A program made the translations under genes and the position numbers. From positions 402,551-466,550 of the forward strand of contig JAQFWX010000016.1 of the NCBI GenBank assembly GCA_027605045.1: a stretch of DNA of 64,000 nucleotides. The letters run 5' to 3'. Shown here piece after piece: positions 21,576 through 34,457 of the stretch. The notes below the pieces were generated by a model, which saw only the letters and a program-made list of their open reading frames with translations, ran no database searches and was not told the origin of the DNA. How positions within the stretch are numbered: the stretch's first letter is position 1; the number at the start of each line of letters is the position of its first letter. The stretch comes from Phallus indusiatus. Taxonomy: Eukaryota > Basidiomycota > Agaricomycetes > Phallales > Phallaceae.

Positions 21576-22011
21576 ATGTTCTCTCAAGCTGAAGCCATTG
21601 ACAGTGCGCCCTCTCCTCGATATGGTAGGTTTCCTCGGGGTTCTTCTACAATCTCCTCGTCTTAATGAATGTTTTTCTCTCTTTCTTATTAGCAATCATG
21701 CTAAACAATGGTACGACTAGCTCAAAGGAGTGATTGGGGTCCTGTATTTTTTCCCAAGTTTTACAGGAAACCCAAGATGTCAAGTTCTTATCGATGGTCG
21801 AGTCTTCAACAGGACCGGATCACGAACCAACCTGGACAGTGACATATAAATGTAAGAGTTTATTATACAAATTCTCCATTATCAAAAGTAACAAAGACGG
21901 GACTGTCTAGTCAAAGGCTTAACAATGGGCGTTGGTGTGGCTCGTCAGAAATGGAAAGCAAAAGACATGGCCGCACACGCAACACTTAGAATCTTAGGAC
22001 ACAACGTATAG
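21576..22011 (+). CDS. Small double-stranded RNA-binding domain protein 2 (86 aa)
   Basis: Four exons (21576-21624, 21693-21710, 21759-21851, 21911-22011) join to 261 nt in frame. One exon is only 18 nt. Introns of 68, 48 and 59 nt have GT...AG ends. After a short leader (MFSQAEAIDSAPSPRY) the dsRBD follows: helix 1 MLNNVLQE, strand KFLSMVE, SSTGPDHEPTWTVTYK, then GVGVARQKWKAKDMAAHATL as loop plus helix 2. The 'A-K-x-x-A-A' pattern is that of dsRNA-binding folds and is more basic than in paralog 1. The last intron sits at the same place and phase as in the 19365 gene, and both last exons are 101 nt, so the two are duplicates. It ends 76 bp from the convergent helicase gene. Confidence 0.82.
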
Positions 22012-22087
22012 CGGCGGACAAGAAGAATTTTTGATGTATATCAATGCAAAAATTTTGTTTATGGTTTAACTGTTTAATACATGCCGT

Positions 22088-24945
22088 TTACTGCCCGCCA
22101 CGTATAGCTACGCCCGGGAGTTTAGCCTTCTTGTCAGCGACCTCGGACCATTTTATCCAACGACTACTCGCATGGTTGTGCAACCAGTGAGCGGACATCT
22201 TCCCTAACAGAGTTTTCTTTGCTAGTCCATCAATAAAACCTTGATTCGCAACAATAACCATCCCTTTTTTGGCCCTGGTTAACATGACGTTGATTCGGTT
22301 GTCTGATGACAAAAAACCAATCTTCTGATTGCGTACGACTGAGATTAAGACATAATCCGATTCGTTTCCTATAACTGATATTAGCTCGGACCAAAAGCGA
22401 AGAGGAACAAATTAACCTTGAAAACTGTCAACGTTAAATACTCTATCAGACGGTAGATTAACTGCTTTCAGAGACTCGATGATAGCGGCTCTCTGAGCAT
22501 CGTAAGGCGTTATGATGCGGTACTCTTTGTCACAATAATAATGTCTCACTAAGTGGACGATGGACTGAACTTCTTTGCGGTTCTGAGTGCACGAATAGTT
22601 AGGAAAACCTTGAAGGCAAAAGAGATCAGAAGTCAGGTCAAACAATGTGCTTACCACGTAGCTACCACGTTTCAGCTCCTCGGTTCCTGGTGCATCGACG
22701 AAAGCCACGCAAGATGCTGAAACAATCGAGTGACGAGAAAGAAGCCGATTCTGATAAACCTCTTGCGAGATGAAATCACCCACAGGCACAGGCATCCTAT
22801 CTGGAAAACGAACAGTTGTTAGTTCCAATCCGTTATTATTGGGGAGGAGCATGGACTCGCATTGTTCTCTAAGGAATAGCGATCCTTCTGAAAGGTGCTT
22901 TATATCAAAAATACTCCTCATGGACGAGACTTGATCCTGTCGGAAGGGAGGCACTAAAAATGAATTCTCATAAATGAAAAGAAAAGACCTTGTAAATAAG
23001 ATGCTGCTCTTACGTTGGTTTGGATCTCCGAAAAAACACACCTTCCTCAGCGTTTTACGAAACCTAGTGAAAATCGGCTGATTCCGTTATAATCGGCCTA
23101 ATTACGATTGTATAGAGAACATACCAGATATTCAAAGATGTTGATCTGCGACGCCTCGTCTACTATCAATCGTTTTATGGGAACACATTCAAACATGCCA
23201 TTCGCTTTCAAAAGAGGATGTGATATCATGCTGAGAGTACAGAGAATGATTTCAGTGGCTCCCAAAGTTTGAGATAAACTGGTTTTATCCTTCGGAAATT
23301 GATCAGAACGTAGAAGGTATGATTCAATCATAGTATAAATATCTTCATGCCTGAGTAAGAAACAGATCAGAGAAGGAAATATCAACCAATGAGATTGAAA
23401 TTGTCATAGGCACCATTCTTTATAAAAATCGTGGGATACTAATAGCTTGAAATCGACACCGTCTTTAAAGAGCTTTTCCGCTATATTCTTAACAGCAACG
23501 TTTGAATGCGCAACGATCCAAACCGGTTCATTTGCCTGATCCCAAGCTTTAGCCGCCGCTGATATCACCGTCGTTTTTCCTGTTCCCGGTGGGCCTGCCG
23601 AAAAAAAGGCAATAAGAAACAAGAATATGTTTATCACTTTTACATACCATGAACTAGCACAATTTCGTCACTGCTTAGCATAGACGCAAGCGCCATCTTT
23701 TGGGAGTCGTTCAGACGGTTAACCAAGGGAGATGTCGGACCCAAAAGTGCAGGAACACGACGGACTTTCTTCTCAGGGTTCGTCAACTTCCATATGACGC
23801 GTGTGTAATAGGATTTCCGTAAAACGCAGTTGCCAAGAAGTACATTCAACAAAAGAGTAATCTGTTCATCCTCCGCGTACGTTGGCCTATCTTTACCAAC
23901 GATCGTGATGCTCTTGACAGGTCCCTTCATATTACCGTGAACGACACCATGCGTTGTTTTTCCGCAAATTCTCATTGAGCGTCCTTTAATTGTCTTTCCC
24001 GTTGAGTCTTGAAAAATAAGATGACCCTGTAGAACAAGTGCTTTGCATTAAAAACAGATTTTTATCTGAACAGCGCGTTTACCTTAACGTTTGGTCGCAT
24101 ACGGGTTTTGTACCGAGAGTTTTCTAGCTCAAATTTGCCATTATCTGACGAATATTTCGAGAACTCAGCACAAGTGGTTAACGGTTTTGCCTGTTCTAGA
24201 AGCTCGTGTTGCAAATAGAAAGTAGAAATAAGGGCAAGCTCCTATGAGAGAAGATTTCTATTAGACATTGGGTCGTTAATTAGTAACAAGATAGAACTAT
24301 TACGGAAGTGGTAAACCGTTTCAGGTCGATTCTTGATCCATTTTGTACGATTTTCGGGTTGAGTTTGGCAATCCTGGATGTTTTATCCTGAGCAATTGTC
24401 CCACAGACATACATAAACTAGTCCGGAACTTACCGTAAAGAGATCCACGCCCGCATGCACACGTTGAGTTCTTGGTGATAATTTTGTTGTGCCCACATGG
24501 ATTGAAGTCCTGCGTCGCTGCTGGAGGCGGGATATAGCTTTTGAATTACTGAGACAGGATGCGATTGCTCTCGGTCTGCTCTGTAAACGACGCCCAAGTC
24601 AACAGCGCTAAAACGAGTGTTGAAGGTGCGATAGAAGCCTATGGATATAGAGTCCATGTTAAACCCCACAAGCAATAGGTCGTCGCCACATATGGACCAA
24701 AGTCGATCCAAGTGCTTTTTGGTCAGACTTTGAACGTCGCCAAGGACAAACACTCCTTCCGAGGTAGCGAGGCTGAATGATTTGATTCTGCCGTTGTCTT
24801 TGAGAATGGCAGATACGCCCCAAAACTGATCTCTCTGTTGTTGGAGACACAAGAGTAGTTTTTCAAAGCGGGTGCGATTGACGGGAACCACAGTGTAGTC
24901 CACGGTTGGGAAGTCAGGTACAATGTCTTGACTGAAAGATGGCAT
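22088..24945 (-). CDS. UPF1-like superfamily 1 helicase
   Basis: Predicted ATP-dependent RNA/DNA helicase of the UPF1/DNA2-like SF1B group. From ATG 24945 the N-terminal ~170 residues (TSEGVFVLGDVQSLTKKHLD; DLLLVGFNMDS) look like a 3'-5' exonuclease-fold domain; that is an inference from shape, not from clear catalytic residues. Helicase motifs then follow across exons: Q-like NDSQKMAL, Walker A GPPGTGKTTV, motif Ia WIVAHSNVAVKN, Walker B VDEAS (DEAS rather than DEAD), motif III FFGDPNQLPP (spliced), motif IV/V ITPYDAQRAAI and VDSFQGNESDYV, motif VI NVMLTRAKKGMVIV. Stop 22088-22090. At least eight short introns. The family is widely expanded in Agaricomycetes; exact role unknown. Confidence 0.88.
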
Positions 24946-25170
24946 GAGGTTGTTAACGAATTGGTGGTGAGGGAGGGAGGGTTTAAATAACTGAACGAGA
25001 TTCGATGAAGGACAGCGGAACGTGGACTAAGGCCAGGAGCCATAGACGGCCGCATCTTAAATGTTGAAACTACAGCTGTAAAACAAAGGCCACGATCCGC
25101 GGAAACACCGATCGGCTTTAGCGGTGCGATTCTGAGGTTCTTGAAACGTAAAAGCGTCCATTAAGCCATG

Positions 25171-25615
25171 TTAAAAGTTGTTAGAGTGGTGATTAATTGA
25201 TTGGTCAGCCGTGATGAGATGATTGATGAGGTCAAAAACGAAGAGTTGACGAAGAGACCAGTCAACGATTTGGACCGCGTAGGACTCCCAGTCACTTTGT
25301 CGGGTAAGGAGTAGTTGAACGACTATATGGATGGACGAGCGCAAATCTGCGTCAGTTGTTAGCGGGGGCAAGGTATTTAGGACTGTTTCACGGACGTGGT
25401 TTACTGCCAGTGAAATGAGGATGCTAACGGTTTATTGCCGGGGTATCCAGAACGGACAGGGGACGAAAGAGGCCATGACAAGAATGGTTGAGAGGACAGG
25501 GAGTAACATTCTGGGTATCACAGAGTTCCAGAACATTAAGAAACTTCTCAAAGAAAGAACTTGCCTTACCACGGATGAGGCTATTAGGAGCGCTAGCGGA
25601 GTCGGGGTGATCCAT
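25171..25615 (-). CDS. Candidate hypothetical gene, incomplete exon model
   Basis: A strong exon reads LISLAVNHVRETVLNTLP, then LRSSIHIVVQLLLTRQSDWE and IVDWSLRQLFVFDLINHL to TAA at 25171. The hydrophobic/amphipathic helical composition is protein-like. Upstream, ATG 25615 begins MDHPDSASAPNSLIR followed by a good GTAAGG donor, but no acceptor puts the two in one frame without a weak donor. It may be a decayed gene. No family is recognised. Confidence 0.3.
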
Positions 25616-28369
25616 CGATAAAAAACCCCGCCTGCATTTTGGTTTTGGCAAGCTTTGGGCCAGCGTTTATTCGCCAGGACTAATACGATTCAATTCAAGC
25701 CTCTAAACAACAAAGTTGGTCCGGAGAAACAATTTGTAAAGAGGGCTTTGCAGACTATCACCTACTTCACTTAACCACCAAGTAAGTTACATAAGTGATA
25801 ATTTTGGCTATAAAAGAGCGGGCTTACGACTCCGGGCTAGCAGAAAACCGAGAAGTTTTGAATCTCGTGTTCTGCAAGTAGATTCCTAACTCTTTTTTTA
25901 AGGCATAATTGGTTTGTGGTACTTTTTAACACGCTTAATCTGGCATTGAGGGAGAATATTTGCTTTATGGTGTGCTGTAGCGCAATAATAATCTTCGTGA
26001 GTCACCGACATAGAATAACAATGACATCCGAGCTTACTGTCAACAGTCTTAAGCTCTATGGCTAACACCATTTTGAATTACCCACCCTTACTGTGAAAAA
26101 AGAGCGACAACACCATTTCATTCACGGTTTTCTTATCCAGCTGGCCTGATAAAGTCAAGAAACATTTTCCTCGCCGACCTCCGTAACGCAAGTCCATTAC
26201 GCCCTCAAGAAAGCCAACCTCTTATCCCTGAGTGATATCGCATACTTAGCGGAGGGTAATATGTATACAACGAGCTGATCCACTTTGAGAAAGCTAAGGA
26301 CAAGCGAACCGTCTGTTTCGGGCGATATTTTCAGAAACATAACCGTCATTTGCCTACACTCTTTTCACGTTGGTCTGTATCAAAGCGACTATATTGAGCC
26401 GTTTTTCCGATTTGAATGAACAACTAACCTTGCTTTTTTTTCGCTTCGCCAATTACTCAGCAAACGTCAAGCCCGTTCCGTTCAGTTGGACTGCAGGCGA
26501 ACAGAGGTACGTGCGTGGAGGTTATTTACAGTTTATCTTCTCCATGGATTTTCCGTACTAGAGATCCGTAATCAGATGTAGTGAGTCCCTTGAGAGATTA
26601 ATGCTGTCAATGGGACTAAATCTTTATCTTAAAACGCACAGAATACACTATCTTGTTTTGCTTCCCCAGTTGGGGAGGTGGTGTTGAAGCTATCCCCTTC
26701 AATGCAACTATCGCATGCGTTGCGAATCGCATGTTTACCACTCAAGCGTTGTGGTAGGCGCTTGAAAAAGTGCAAAGCGGTTTTTTGTCCCCCCTCTTCT
26801 CTATAATTCGGTTGTTTCCGCTATTGTGATTCATATGGTCTTCCGCCCAATCGATTTTCTCTATGTTCATGAGTTATATTTCTCTGTTATCCTCCGAAAC
26901 TAAGCACTGGTTACCCTAAACCACCTACCTCATACCTTAGGCTGTCTTGGTCCCACATTATCGCACACGCATTAACTACGTTTGGGTTGTCGCATTGCTG
27001 CGCAGACATCAGAGACATTTATTTATTCCGTCGAGGGTGTTTTCTGGGGACAGTGTCTCTAATCTTTTTTTCTTTTTGGGAGTTGCGTCGGACACTGGTG
27101 GCGTTAGGTTCTTTCAAAGAAGGTGTTCTGGAAAGGAACGAGGGTGCTCATCAGGATACGGGACCTGGGAACGTCGGAAAATCTCTCAGTTTCTCTCAAC
27201 CGATAACCTATCTCGAAGAAGGCCGTCATTCTTGCTGCCACACAACCCCCCAGAAACACCACTACTATCCGTTGTACCTGGCCCTCTATCCCAGCTTTCA
27301 ATCGGGATTGTCATACTTAATCTGTCATCCTACCCCTGGACTTTTTGTAAACCGGGCCTAATCTGATAAGTTTAGTCACCGCTTTGCACCCCACTTTTTT
27401 CAAGACTAGTTCTGTTCCTCCGTTCACCACGGCTGCCTCATCTTCATGCGTCGCCATGAACCTTTCCGTCTTTCAGATGGTATTTTTTTAGCTTCATTAT
27501 GAAACAGAGAACGCTGACTTATTTTAAAAGGGCCAGAGTTCAATGAAAAACACAATCATCCATATTCACACTCACACTCACACAATTTGTCGTGAGTCCC
27601 GACGTCTTGTTCTTTGCGTTGGTTGTAGTTTGGTTTTCTATGCCACCGCCACACGATTATCGGCAGTGATTCCAGTGATAAACAATCTCTCCCTGGATGC
27701 AATTATGTTATACATCTATATCCAGGTGAGATCTGTCATTTTCGAAATATTTTGAAATCGTACGTATACGTTCCAAAGCACCTCGTGATTCTTATATGAA
27801 CAATTGGAACAGTTTTTCTTGGCCAGTATCCTGCTTCATTTTCCTTCAAACTTCTAAGAAGTTCATCGTCTTTGAATGAATATTCCCTCTATAATAATAA
27901 ATAATTCGAAAGAAAAGGGGCGACAACGTGAAATAAGCGTAACTTTTCCTGGCGCCTTTCGCTCGTATCATGCATTCAACGGTGTTGGGTTTTCCGGCCT
28001 CCGTCGTTTTTAAGATTGTGACGGAACAACTCGGATTGGCCTGTCTTTTTTTTCCCATTTCGGCAGAGATCAGAGAGGTATTACTTGTTATAATATTATT
28101 ACCGCGGATATCTATTATGTGAAGTAGAAATATATACATGCGGCCAGATTAACTTGTTTGATAAACGACTGCGTCGCAAGTCTTGAGATGATCACGAAAC
28201 ACCTGTGCATGCAGCCTTGGTGGAATAGGCGCGTGTCTCGCAGAATAAGACCATTACCACTTTCAGCGTACAAAAGCTCTTCACACATTTTTTTAAAATA
28301 ATGGATGCATTTTTAAAACACGATGTTATGCTTAACGTGAAGAAGGAAAAAATATACGATAATTACATA
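25616..28369. other. 2.7-kb region without a supported gene
   Basis: Several short frames (for example 26140-26275, 26947-27366 on plus; 27846-28139 on minus) have some protein-like stretches but no start, splice or family support. 27560-27580 holds a short CACTCACACTCACACA microsatellite. Possibly holds promoters and untranslated regions of unannotatable transcripts. Confidence 0.4.
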
Positions 28370-30415
28370 TCACAACGTTGTTTTCGAGAGCTCGAAGTCA
28401 AAGTTTCGCGCTCCGAACAAGTGGTCCAAGTCGCCTGATCGGGGAACCTCAGCCATATTGCGTTGGTAACCCACTGTTTTCATCAGCACAGATGAATGTA
28501 TATTTTCAAGTGCGTCGGTCCATCTGGATAATGTGGTATATCGTCGTTTGGCTAGGCTTTGTCTATGGAATGGATTAGCTTTAAAACTGACACAAAACAC
28601 ACAAGTTCCGCGTACTGTTGATCAATTTCCAAACGCATGGCAACTTGATCAATCTTCCCTTCCACCTTTCCTTCAAGGATTAAACCGATTAACAGATCCT
28701 CGACCTCGGCGATATCCACGTTTAGTTGCTGAGATACCCCGATCAGAAATGAGGCATAACTCGTTGAATGAGCAAAAAACGAACCTTAGCAAGGAACGAG
28801 AGCTCTAATCGGGTGTAGGGCTTGATGAGATCGAGGAGATATTGCGTCCGTAAACTCCGGAGTAGTTCGCCGATATATGATCGAATGAACGCGTCATCCA
28901 TAATGGTAGACCGATTTTCTAATATGAGACACGCTTAGAAGGCAAAAGGAAGATCTTTTAGAGAAAGAGATACCATACCTCGAATGATCTTCTCAGCCTC
29001 ATGCACTTCCCGTCGTTGATAAGCCCCCACCAAGTCCGTCATAGCCTTGATTTGAGGATCGGTCTTATAACTACAAAAAAATGTACATCACGAAAAGAAA
29101 GCAAGTCAAATTGTTCTTACGGTTTGGTCTCTTGACTGTCAAAAGGGTTCACTTGACTGCCGGTCAACATGTTCGCTAGCACTAGGTACTTGAGAACTTG
29201 GATGCGTTGTGGAGAGCCAGCCTCGTCGTAATTCCGAAACGATTCGAAGAAATCTTCACCCGCACGGTTCCATTGTTCTTTTAAGAGAATTTATTTTATA
29301 AATATATCATCACCAGTTCGGAAAAAGGTCTTACTTTCCCCCATCCACATCTTGCCGCCACACTCTTTGATGACGCCCATGATCCGTGGGTGGGGTATTG
29401 CTGATCGTACTTCATTAGTTGCATTATAGATCTCCTGTATAAAAAGCAGATGAAGATGCAGAAAGAAAAAAATGAGTGACGATGCATACCTTCAGCTTTT
29501 TGAAGTTCCGAGTTTCGTTGTACATCTGAATTTCTAGAGCGTATATTTCGAGCAGCTGAGTTCCTTGAGACTGATCTTGTTCGCCATCTTCTCCTTGAGA
29601 GATAGAATTATGCAGGTCTCGTAAAAGCTACGCGAAAGTTCAGACCAGATCAAATGCCGCGTTCCTGCATGATAATATACCTTCGTCAGACGACCGTATT
29701 CGTGCCGATCAAGCCAAAGTTTTGCAAGCTTCAGATTGGTCTTTAATGATAGTCTCTTAAAATGCATTAAAAGTCAGGGGATATGGTTTAGAGTTTCTCA
29801 AGATATCTTCTAACCTCATTCTTAGCATCCTCAAGAGCACCGCGAGTGGCCTGATAAAACTTTTCCAATACATCAACTTCGACTAGACCGCCCTTTCCTC
29901 CGCCAACGTAATCGAGGATACTGTTGATAGATTTTTCAGAGTAGTTGCGCGTTACGGCAGATTTTGTATATGTCAAGAGTTTCTTGTATGTCTCAAGTGC
30001 TTCTATTGGCCGATGAAGGGTTAAGAATAGCAATTTGGTTGCTTGTTTAAGGGCCTTGAAACCCCTTAAAATAAAGGTGTTAAATGATGATCAAAACCCT
30101 TTGAATAGCTTACCAGTCCCCCTTCTCAGTTTCGGCATCAACTATAGTCCGAAAAGCCTTCAAAGCAGCTTCAGGGTTGTCTTCTTTCAAAGCTTGACGA
30201 AGTTAGCAACAGGTAAGAGAAAATTAATGAAAGTCTCTACATTTTGCAGTGTAATATTGATTCTCCACATCCGCGCTTTGTTCTACATTATCGTCATCCC
30301 CGTCTGAGTACTCGAAGTCGTAATCCTAGTTTAAGAAAAGTCAGTTTATCAAGCGTATAATGACGAGTTAACTGACCTCCTCATCTTGCATATACTCAGC
30401 ATCGTCGTCATCCAT
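28370..30415 (-). CDS. csn2: COP9 signalosome complex subunit 2
   Basis: Scaffold subunit of the COP9 signalosome, the deneddylase of cullin-RING ubiquitin ligases, found in nucleus and cytoplasm. ATG 30415 gives an acidic N-terminus ([20 protein letters not shown]) and then VENQYYTAK, the hallmark of CSN2. The solenoid follows: [111 protein letters not shown], with [19 protein letters not shown] leading to the PCI domain. The C-terminus [19 protein letters not shown] matches the usual tail. At least nine short introns. It is divergent from the Sad1 gene with 148 bp between start codons. Confidence 0.95.
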
Positions 30416-30563
30416 TGCGCCGATTAAAAATTAGAAGAGAATTCAACAAACAAGATACCGGGCACGAAGGTGTGACGGAGTTACTCACAGTCCATCGGGA
30501 ACTCCCGGCATTGAGTGCTTACTCTGTTACCCATAGTCTTAACGTTGACAACAAACCGCGACA
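30416..30563. promoter_or_regulatory. Shared divergent promoter of csn2 and sad1
   Basis: Only 148 bp separate the two outward-facing ATGs (30415 minus, 30564 plus), so both promoters must lie here and within leader sequence. No clear TATA box is visible. Confidence 0.6.
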
Positions 30564-32546
30564 ATGGGGCATGTATCTAATGACTCAATAGAAACGCAAG
30601 AACGACCTTTTAAAAGGGCCCGCACAGAAGAGCCACAAGATACTTCAACGACGGATTCAAGAGATAGGCTCATCGAAAGGTCTGTCTCAGAAGAAGAGGA
30701 AGACCAGCCGATTAAACCAAAGAATAATGGTTCTGGCCGAGCTACTGATTTGTATCTGGATACGGTATGTCTTTTGTCTTCATTATGTCTCTATTTTATA
30801 TCATTTATTTATCAGATTAATCGAGCGGTGCTTGATTTTGACTTCGAGAAAGTTTGCTCCGTCTGCGTGTCTAATATCAATGTCTACGGGTGTCTAGTAT
30901 GTGGCAAGTACTTCCAAGGGCGAGGACCATCCTCCTACGCGTATGCCCATAGCATTCATAACGATCATCATGTGTTTATCAATCTGGAAACCGCGAAAGT
31001 AAGGTCTTTGGCATCTTGGAAGTATCCGTCTAACTCGCCATATATCGCAGGTGTACGTTCTCCCGGATAACTACCTCGTATCAGATCCCTCTTTATCCGA
31101 TATTGTGGCCGTTTTATCACCAAAATTCACAGAAAATGATGTGAAGCAATTGGACAAACCGTTCTATCCAATCAACCCTTCCTTCGATCTTGGGAATAAT
31201 TCTTACATTCCCGGCTTCATTGGCCTGAACAACATAAAGCGCCACGATCATATCAATGTCATCATCCATATGTTACTCCACGTTCCGCCATTTCGAAACT
31301 TCCTTTTGCTTTATTCGTCGAAACCCGAACGGAACTCTTCCGCCACACCTAAACAACAGACCCCAAAGCATTCGGAGCTTATCTCGCGTCTGTCATTGCT
31401 GACGCGTAAGCTATGGTCTCCTCGACTCTTCAAGTCTCAGGTTTCGCCACATGAATACTTGCAAGAAGTAAACCGGGCTTCCAAAGGGAAGTGGCGTCTT
31501 GAGGAACAGGGTGACCCGGCTGAGTTCCTTGGTTGGTTGTTGAATAAGACCCATGCAGATTTAGGTGGAACAAAGAAAAGGAATAGCAGTAAGGCTGAGT
31601 CTTTTTTTCTTGCGTGCATCTTAATGGAACGTTTGTAGGCATCGTATATAGCACCTTCCAAGGTGAATTGCGTCTAGAATCACAACACGTTAATGTGCGA
31701 CCGGAAGAAGACGGACCCAAACCACAATTTGCTATCGATCGCGGTATGTTGCTAATATATATATATATCCACAATGTTAAAACTATGTTCAGATATAAAA
31801 ACGGTGGTATCACCGTTTTTGTACCTTGCCGTTGACCTTCCACCACCTCCATTGTTTCAAGACTCTGTTGAAAAGAACATCGTCCCTCAGGTTAGTCTTG
31901 CAAGTATACTAACCAAATATGATGGTGAAACTACCCAGGTGAGTATATTTGTATTTTTACCTTCATTTTCTAACGGCTTCGCTTCGCCTGGTGGGGTGAC
32001 AGGAAGCGTTGGGCCAACTGAAGCGATACAAGCTGCAACGTTTGCCTCCATATATAATCTTACATTTCAAACGGTTTACAAAAAACAATTTCGTTGAAGA
32101 AAAGAATCCGACCATTATTAACTTTCCATTGAGGGGCGTTGACTTTAAAGACTGTACGTATACTGTCTTCGCCTGCGCCATTTTGAACTCTAACATTGTT
32201 ATTCTTGTTTTTGCTGATGCAGATTTGGATGCACCACCAGATCATCCTCCAACAGTTTATGATCTTTTATCAAACGTTACACACGAATCTGTGGCTGGGA
32301 CTACCCGTGACAAAGTGAATACTGTTTGGAAGGTTCATTTGAGAGCGGGCGGAGGCGGAGGGGATGGTGAACGTTGGTATGAGATACAAGATCTAATCGT
32401 TCGCGAAGTCCGAAAGGAGATGATCTTTCTTGGAGAAAGTGTTTTACAGGTATGTATCAATATCCAAGCGTTAGTAATCTGTTGATTTTTGAATTTAGGT
32501 ATGGCAACGGAGGGACGCGTATGAAGAGGCTATCGCCGTCAAGTAG
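30564..32546 (+). CDS. sad1: U4/U6.U5 tri-snRNP factor Sad1/USP39-like
   Basis: A catalytically dead ubiquitin-protease-like splicing factor that stabilises the tri-snRNP in the nucleus. After a charged N-terminus (KRARTEEPQD), a UBP-type zinc finger spans about residues 80-150 (VCSVCVSNINVYGCLVCGKY, HSIHNDHHVFI). The USP-like domain starts GFIGLNNIKRHDHINVIIHM: where active USPs have Cys there is no Cys, as in the USP39 family. Further segments are LEEQGDPAEFLGWLLNKT and LPPYIILHFKRFTKNNFVEE near the C-terminal box, ending VWQRRDAYEEAIAVK with TAG at 32544-32546. About seven introns. Family length is normal (about 500). Confidence 0.93.
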
Positions 32547-32799
32547 ATGGTATTGTTATAGTGTCGCGCTTTTATTTGGCAGTAAACTACATTTGAATGT
32601 ACATTTTAGTTGCTTTTGAATGGTATAAAATAAAGCATGCTGCATCGTCAAGTGTATGGTTGTTATGTCTGACCCTTGCTTAGTAAACCGATGTTTAATG
32701 ATTGATGATTCAGGCTATTTTGACTTTAGCTAGTCTTTTCTGATTCCTAAATAATGAATGCTAATTAGGACATGACAAGGAGACAGAAGTTTGGCTCAT
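32547..32799. other. Short intergenic/3' UTR of sad1
   Basis: A/T-rich, with AATAAAG-like signal at about 32630. No gene is seen. Confidence 0.4.
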
Positions 32800-33045
32800 T
32801 CACTTTCGAGTTGACACTGTTGTTTACTTCGTCCTTAGGCGCAAACATCGGTTTGAAAATATGTAATCCGGACACAATTCCTTGTTTAAAACTTCATAAA
32901 TATTCGTCCATAAACGTTGAAACGTACCTGTTAGCCCAGCTACAATTAATGGGATGTATCGTCGCATTGGCCCAGGGATCGAAGGTGTTGGTGCTTGTGA
33001 CGTCTGAAATGTCACACTTGGAGATACCCTACCAGAATCACCCAC
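32800..33045 (-). CDS. Candidate small gene, probable membrane-anchored C-terminus
   Basis: An exon reading VSPSVTFQTSQAPTPSIPG and MRRYIPLIVAGLT ends at a GTACGT donor (32927). A 111-nt intron ends ACAACAG and rejoins in frame to a short exon (VSTRK) with TGA at 32800-32802. The stretch IPLIVAGLT is hydrophobic and near the C-terminus. The 5' exon is not found, so the model is partial. No family is recognised. Confidence 0.3.
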
Positions 33046-34457
33046 GCCAGCTCACAAAACACACTCGGACAGATTTAACTAACAAGATGTATTAAGCACA
33101 ACTACTCAGGAAAGAAGAGAAAGCTCAATAGAACAACACGAGAACTCATCACTAGAGACAGGGAAGCATGTATAAAAGTAGATTGACACAATAGTTTAGT
33201 TCAACCGTACGCATAAGAGAGAAGGATAAAAAACAATCATGTTATATAGAATGACTTCGCATTAACTACTCCGTCATTGGAAGTGCGACATCTCGGAGGT
33301 ACCCAGAGGAGATTCGAGAACATGATGGCCTGGCGCCCTCTCCTCATCTCAAGCTGACGGAGATTATCAGCGATCAATGAGAAGGAAAAAATAACAACCA
33401 AATAATAGCTGGGAGAAGAATGGGAAATGGAAGGGAGGCATGGGAATATACTAGTACACGAGGATGACAATAAAAGAAAGAGCCAGCAAAGTTATAAAGT
33501 TTGATACGAGAAACAACCAGGCGCGATTGGGGGGTTTGGGAAACGAAACACAATTGAACAGATAGATGAAAAAGGTGAGGAATTGGGCGGTCAAGAACAT
33601 CATTTTCTCCCTGCATATTAGGATAGAGTTGACCCTAAATTGGAAGAGAGAATCAGGAGTTCAAGACTTGAAAAGAAACAGCGTCCGTGGTTGCAAAAAA
33701 AAAGAGAAATAAATTCCTTGTTACGTAGAGGAAAGAAAATGAAATGGGAAGGAAGCGCATAAAGGAAAGAGGGAAACGGTTTGTACTTTCGTATTTCGTG
33801 CGAACTTTTGACGACAACGACATTAAGCTGGGGGGAGTAACCGTACAAAAAGACAAGGTCCAAAAGGTGATGCTATACTTCACGATGTTCTGGGGAAGAT
33901 GGAGAGGGGATATCGTGGACGGGTGAACACCGATAGGTGGTCAAACTAACTCGAGGACTGTGAAGAACGACCGCCGACTAGAAGATAAGATTCGCATGCA
34001 CGGCTCGAGAACGCGAAGCGCCAGACCTGGTCGCCCAGAGAACCACGATTTCCCAACCATCTTTCAATAAAATTAACTCCACGTCCACTACACAAAACAT
34101 GATCGCATCGTATCATTCTAGTCCGAACCACCGGGCGCGGGACTTCGCAAAAGAAAGGCAACAACAACACCCGACTGACGGCCTCAGCATCTTGAATCGA
34201 CAGGAGTTGCCTTCCTATCCTCGAGATCCATTCAATAAAGCAAGAAAAGGAACCACCTCTTGTACAGGACAATTACATCGCCGGCCCGGAAAGGAAACCA
34301 GCGAGACAAACGATCGATCCGATTCCTATTTGCTTGTGTTCATACCAGACCAAGAGACGACACCAGTGAATGATGTTGATTGTGTATACCCAGAAAAAGA
34401 AAGCCGACCAAGACAGGAACTGTAATTTTTCTCATTAACTTATATTTATTTTGTTTT
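33046..34457. other. Intergenic between sad1-side candidate and casein kinase
   Basis: 33230-33930 is A/G-rich on plus (C/T-rich on minus) and contains frames on both strands that look random. 33946-34450 would be the 3' UTR or downstream flank of the kinase gene. No gene is supported. Confidence 0.4.

Noticed and set aside
24723..25055. 110-codon minus frame
   Set aside because: Overlaps the helicase N-terminus in another frame with no motif; the helicase frame has clear motifs downstream.
25800..25900. Possible tRNA-like segment with GGGCTAGCAG and TTTTGAATCTCG
   Set aside because: No B-box of the form GGTTCGAATCC and arms do not fold into a cloverleaf by eye.
26947..27366. 139-codon plus frame and a 124-codon overlapping frame
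   Set aside because: Two frames overlap, no splice signals fit, no recognised motifs, Phe/Arg-rich composition resembles chance.
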